Positions 62,217 through 64,000 of a stretch of 64,000 nt of DNA are shown piece after piece. Positions within the stretch are counted from its first letter, which is position 1. The number at the start of each line of letters is the position of its first letter. Origin of the DNA: Planctomycetota bacterium (GTDB lineage Bacteria > Planctomycetota > JAJSAM01 > JAJVHW01); contig JAIOPE010000081.1 of the NCBI GenBank assembly GCA_021414065.1, forward strand, positions 1 through 64,000, given 5' to 3'. A program made the translations under genes and the position numbers. Under the pieces are notes generated by a model. That model saw only the letters and a list, made by a program, of their open reading frames with translations. It made no database searches and was not told the DNA's origin.

Positions 62217-63984
62217 TCACCGCGCGCCCTGGACGCCCGCCGCCTCGAGCTTCGGTTCCGTCTCGCCCTGCACGATCGTCACGAATCGGTCGGCGGGGAT
62301 GTTCTCGAACACCTGCTCGGTCCGCGCGGCGTCGGGCCAGGTGACGATCAGACGGTCCACCGTCACGGCCGCACCGAGACCGAAGATCTGCTCCGCCGTC
62401 CATGAACTTCTTCCGGTGGTCCTCGGAGAGGCGCGCGAACGAGCGGCCGACGACGATGTCCGGGTCGCCGTCGCGGTCGAAATCCCCCACCGAGAGGCCG
62501 CCGCAGCCCTCCCACCGGAAGCCCGCGGCGTCGGTCCACTCCTCGAAGGAGTGATCGGCGCGCTGGCGGTAGAGCCGCAGGAACTGGCCGTCGGGGTAGT
62601 CACCCGACGCGATGATCAGGTCCTGGAGTCCGTCGAGGTCGAAGTCGATCCACGCGGTGTGCATGTCGCCGTAGTTGAAGTTCCGCGCGTCGCGGAAGAC
62701 GCGCTTCGGCAGGAACTCCTGCACCGGGTGCCGCTCGAACTTCCATCCGGACTCCGCGCCGAGATTGACGAGGAGCGACGGCGCGTCCGACGACTCACCG
62801 GCCCACGCGTGCTGGATCTCGCCGAGGAAGCAATCGACGTCGCCGTCGTTGTCGAAGTCGGCTACCGCGCAGTCGAAGGTGTTTCCGTTCGCGCGGAACG
62901 GCTGTTCCGGCTCGCGCTTCATCGACGGCGGGTACCGCCCGTGCGTGATCGCGTCGCCGGCGAATCCGGTCTCCATGCCGACGTCGGTGAACCGCCCGTC
63001 GCCGCGGTTGCGCCATTGACGGTTCCACTGTCGGCCGTACGAGAGTTGCATCAGGTCCGGCCATCCGTCGTTGTCGAAGTCGGCCACGGTCACGCCGTAG
63101 CTCGGGCGCGAGGAGTTCGGCAGACTCGGGTAGTCCACCACGCCCATGCCAGCGAGGACCGTGACGTCGCTGAACTTCCCGGTGCCATCGCCCTTCCAGA
63201 GGCGGTCGCCGCCGCAGCCGTAGAGCACGCCGTAGCGGCGGTACTCGCGCCCCTCGAACAGATCGAGGCGCCCGTCGCGGTCGAAGTCCACGGCGGCGAC
63301 GGCCATCGACGGGCCCCAGGTGTCGTTCGCCGTGAGTTCGGAGGCCGGTCCGCGGGTGAAGTGCGCCGCGCCGTCGTTCAGCCAGACGGTGGTCCGCGCG
63401 CCGGTGTCGCACTCGGGGACGGTCACCCACGCCGTCGTCGCTTCGTCGAACCACTCCCAGTCCGAGTGGACGCCGCACACGGCGTCGAGGTCGCCGTCGC
63501 CGTCCACGTCGATGAAGTTCATCCACTGCGGGACCATCTCGCGCTCGGCTGCCTTCGCCGTGTCGGGCTTGCCTTCGGCGGTCATCGGCACGACGCGACG
63601 CTTCGGGAACTCGATCCCGCAATCGGCCTCGGCGAACTGCGCGGGCCCGGTCGCGAGGAACACGCGCCGCCGGTCGAGCACGAGGTCGAGCCGCCCGTCG
63701 CCGTTCAGGTCGGCGAGCACGACCGTCTTCCCGGGGACGTCCTTGAAACCGGCGGCGTTCGCGATGTCGGTGAAGAGCGGCGCTCCGGAGGCCGGCGGCG
63801 CGTCGGCCGCAGGCTTCATGAGCGTCGGAGCGGGCGCCGCCGCGGGCATCGTCGCGACGGCGGCGTCGCCGGCATCGACGACGGCCGCCGCACCCGCCCC
63901 GGCCCCGTCGCCGGAACGCCCCGCCGCGCAGGCGACGAGCAGGACGTGGGGCAGCACCGCGAGCGCGAGGGTGTGGATCCGCAT
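62217..63984 (-). pseudogene. CRTAC1/ASPIC-UnbV-type FG-GAP lipoprotein gene with internal deletion/frameshift
   Basis: From ATG 63984: lipoprotein signal (VLLVACAAG), Ala/Pro-rich linker, then FG-GAP/VCBS repeats (ADLNGDGRLDLVLD, FIDVDGDGDLDAVCG, VADFDNDGWPDLMQLS, VGDFDRDGDPDIVVG) of a seven-blade propeller, to SEDHRKKFMDG near 62400. There the frame shifts by one and the sequence continues as AEQIFGLGAAVTVDRLIVTWPDAARTEQVFENIPADRFVTIVQG, the end of an ASPIC-UnbV domain. The middle of that domain (about 50-60 residues) is absent, so this is an out-of-frame deletion rather than a simple indel. The intact family is extracellular and its role is unknown. A read error cannot be fully excluded. 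Confidence 0.8.
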
Positions 63985-64000
63985 GGCGTAGAGGCTACGC

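Noticed and set aside
62380-62420. Programmed ribosomal frameshift in the CRTAC1-like gene
   Set aside because: No slippery heptamer is seen and a piece of the domain is missing, which a frameshift would not explain.
61162-63984. One 940-residue fusion of FG-GAP and membrane domains
   Set aside because: The reading frame only joins because of the frameshift in the UnbV part. Protein family patterns show two genes.
1-64000. UGA reassigned as a sense codon throughout the genome
   Set aside because: Many genes here end in TGA with correct protein ends and 4-bp stop/start overlaps (2157, 3269, 13095, 30257, 35077, 39176). Only two genes have internal TGA, both at redox Cys positions.
1-64000. 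CRISPR arrays, rRNA or tRNA genes, prophage
   Set aside because: No short regularly spaced repeats, no tRNA-like cloverleaf and no phage structural or integrase genes were noticed. A covariance-model scan would settle the tRNA question.

Overview
The window is very GC-rich, densely coded and shows no phage or plasmid genes. It suggests a Gram-negative, free-living member of the Planctomycetota. The indications are a DUF1552 and DUF1592/DUF1585 (planctomycete cytochrome-type) gene pair, an ECF sigma factor fused to a membrane-anchored sensor-like tail, a DUF1570 peptidase, a DUF2780 protein, a CRTAC1/ASPIC-UnbV relic and many secreted proteins. Myxococcota or Acidobacteriota cannot be excluded. 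An outer membrane with an LPS-like glycolipid is implied by an MsbA-type exporter, glycosyltransferases of the GT4, GT2 and GT9 types, WaaP/Kdo-kinase-like proteins, an LpxR-like lipid A deacylase and an Lnt-type acyltransferase.

Layout. 1-13.9 kb: envelope glycolipid cluster, mostly on the minus strand with 4-bp stop/start overlaps (ABC exporter, two GT4, then GT4, double kinase, GT2, kinase), interrupted by a tandem pair of large secreted DUF11-type proteins (5.2-9.4 kb). 14-22.5 kb: a DUF3604/PHP-type enzyme, a lipoprotein, a large secreted protein, a heptosyltransferase-like GT9 and a cyclophilin. 22.5-25.6 kb: a block of four small or unfamiliar genes punctuated by four copies of a ~90-bp palindromic repeat. 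25.7-37.8 kb: beta-lactamase-fold hydrolase, HEAT-like protein, Lnt-like protein, DsbD-like protein, anti-sigma/sigma pair and small proteins. 37.8-45.1 kb: DUF1552 and DUF1592 pair, DNA alkylation repair protein, DUF218 protein, HEAT protein, cyclophilin. 45.1-59 kb: LpxR-like protein, DUF1570 peptidase, trypsin-like protease, AIM24 protein, a Trx/PDZ protein, TPR protein with a metal-binding tail, Thg1-like protein, HEAT/VWA-like protein and a wrecked FNT transporter. 59-64 kb: sigma-factor fusion, lipoprotein and a broken CRTAC1-like gene.

The most interesting signal is selenocysteine. Two unrelated thioredoxin-fold genes carry in-frame UGA codons exactly at their redox-active cysteines. 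A DsbD-like membrane reductase has UxxC (UGA at 32134-32136). A secreted Trx/PDZ protein has UxxU (UGA at 54238-54240 and 54229-54231). In both, the frame stays open and a SECIS-like hairpin lies at the right distance downstream. UGA is an ordinary stop for many neighbouring genes, so this is not a changed genetic code. The sel machinery is outside the window.

The second novelty is two families of non-coding repeats. One is a ~235-bp MITE-like element with ~26-bp terminal inverted repeats and nested internal stems. It occurs as two full copies and one internally deleted copy, and one full copy is inserted inside the FNT pseudogene, which shows that it moved. The other is a ~90-bp REP-like palindrome with GGGGACAGGG ends, in four copies plus one half copy.
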